This document shows, one piece after another, positions 7,924 to 9,342 of a stretch of DNA of 9,342 nucleotides (positions are counted from its first letter, which is position 1; every line of letters starts with the position of its first letter). This DNA comes from an uncultured bacterium. GTDB lineage: Bacteria; CALINM01. The notes below the pieces were generated by a model. It worked only from the letters and a program-made list of their open reading frames with translations. It did not search any database and was not told the DNA's origin. The DNA lies in contig CALINM010000093.1 of NCBI GenBank assembly GCA_938045315.1, forward strand, positions 1-9,342. The letters run 5' to 3'. The position numbers and the translations under genes are program-made.

Positions 7924-7989
7924 ATGGATTTATGTCCTCTAATTGATAGGGACTTAATAAATGAAGAAGATTGTATTAAAATAAGTTGA
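7924..7989 (+). CDS. doubtful small cysteine-containing ORF or gene remnant
   Basis: Frame MDLCPLIDRDLINEEDCIKIS, 21 residues to a TGA at 7987; an upstream in-frame ATG at 7891 would add 11 residues. Composition is protein-like (acidic, one CP motif, two Cys) and resembles short bacterial cysteine proteins with a CP-x-D...DC pattern, by impression only. After the TGA the same frame stays open for 16 codons rich in Glu, Asp and Lys, to TAG at 8038-8040. Neither ATG has a Shine-Dalgarno. It may be a decayed gene, a TGA-interrupted gene or chance. Confidence 0.22.
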   Translation: MDLCPLIDRDLINEEDCIKIS

Positions 7990-8093
7990 GAGGACTATGT
8001 AAATGAGACTAAGAATGAAAAAGAAAGGGACCAGGGGTAGAAAAAATTAGAGATTGTTTCTATTGTTTCATTTATAATTAATTGGTCAAAGCT

Positions 8094-8143
8094 AAAAAAT
8101 ACTTCTCTATAATGCATAAAAATAGCAAAAAACAGAGAAAAGT
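8094..8143 (-). terminator. weak candidate terminator after serS-tRNA-Ser(UGA)
   Basis: On the minus strand ACTTTTCTCT (8143-8134) can pair with AGAGAAGT (8108-8101) through about eight pairs with a bulge, across a roughly 25-nt loop, and is followed by ATTTTTT (8100-8094). The stem is AT-rich and the loop long, so termination efficiency would be low. It is the only U-tailed hairpin seen in the spacer. Confidence 0.25.
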
Positions 8144-8234
8144 AAAGGTTTTGCAAATAGTTTTTATTTATAATAACTTTAAAAACATGTTTATTACTTG
8201 TCTGGCATTGGTTAAAAAAAACTTATATAGAAAA

Positions 8235-8326
8235 TGGCGGAGGGGGAGGGATTCGAACCCCCGGTTCCGCTTCAAACGGAACAGTGATTTTCAAGACCAC
8301 CGCCTTCAACCACTCGGCCACCCCTC

Positions 8327-8327
<1 letters not shown>
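8235..8327 (-). tRNA. tRNA-Ser(UGA), CCA encoded
   Basis: Class II tRNA of 90 nt plus a genomically encoded CCA (8237-8235). The acceptor GGAGGGG pairs with CCCCTCC, followed by U8 G9, with discriminator G at 8238. The anticodon arm is GTGGT-CTTGAAA-ATCAC with anticodon TGA, reading UCA and, by wobble, other UCN codons. The long variable arm pairs TTCCG with CGGAA, and the T arm is GGGGG-TTCGAAT-CCCTC with one G-U pair. Its G1 at 8327 is also the third base of the serS stop codon, so the tRNA must be co-transcribed with, and cut from, the serS message. Confidence 0.97.

Positions 8328-9342
<1,015 letters not shown>

Larger units (their letters stand above)
7877..8234. other. 358-bp spacer between the two tRNA-Ser genes
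   Basis: Very AT-rich. It holds the tRNA-Ser(GCU) promoter at its left end, a doubtful small + strand reading frame (7924-7989, perhaps to 8040), and a weak minus-strand hairpin (8094-8143). The AT-only inverted repeat AAACTTTTTT / AAAAAAGTTT at about 7878-7908 overlaps the promoter. No clear gene with a ribosome binding site was found on either strand. Confidence 0.6.

Noticed and set aside
7533-7989. + strand frames 7533-7823 (ending REGFEPSVPL) and 7801-7989
   Set aside because: The first is antisense to the lipoprotein gene and to the 3' end of tRNA-Ser(GCU); the second begins antisense to that tRNA. Only the last part of the second (7891 on) lies outside it and is listed separately as doubtful.
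7987-8040. bacterial SECIS element after the TGA at 7987
   Set aside because: No stable hairpin with a G/U-bearing apical loop at the expected distance could be drawn by eye; needs a folding program.
7995-8117. minus-strand 40-codon frame MHYREVFFSF... in the tRNA spacer
   Set aside because: No Shine-Dalgarno, biased F/S composition expected from AT-rich noncoding DNA, and no recognisable family.

Overview
The window is an AT-rich bacterial chromosome segment, roughly one third G+C by eye. It carries mostly core genes, with no mobile element, CRISPR array or phage signature. Several traits point to an anaerobic or microaerophilic, selenium-using Gram-negative lineage. These are SelB, a DUF3786 protein with a CODH/ACS-type Fe-S motif, a DUF2155-like lipoprotein and a DNA polymerase I without a recognisable proofreading site. 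Deferribacterota or a neighbouring phylum would fit, but this is a low-confidence inference without database comparison.

Layout. The left half reads on the + strand: polA (5' end cut by the window edge, ends 2545), purD (2619-3893, de novo purine synthesis) and selB (4002-5888, selenocysteine-specific elongation factor, TTG start). selB runs head-on into a minus-strand HIT-family hydrolase (5894-6307) with only 5 bp between the stop codons, inside an inverted repeat. A + strand gene for an Fe-S/DUF3786 protein (best start 6409) diverges from the HIT gene. A perfect extended -10 sits directly before its ATG, so its mRNA may be leaderless. A strong two-way terminator hairpin (7209-7235) separates it from the convergent minus-strand lipoprotein gene (7256-7747).

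The right part reads on the minus strand: serS (cut by the right edge), tRNA-Ser(UGA), a 358-bp spacer, tRNA-Ser(GCU) and the lipoprotein gene. This is a serine decoding cluster with seryl-tRNA synthetase and two of its substrate tRNAs. The last base of the serS stop codon is also the first base of tRNA-Ser(UGA), so RNase P maturation of the tRNA would remove the stop codon from the serS message. The second tRNA has a good sigma70-type promoter and lies 38 nt ahead of the lipoprotein start codon with no terminator between them, suggesting a tRNA-mRNA dicistron.

No wholly new multi-gene system is visible. The most unusual features are the serS/tRNA overlap, the tRNA-lipoprotein arrangement, the leaderless-type start, and a small cysteine-containing reading frame with an in-frame UGA in the spacer between the tRNAs.
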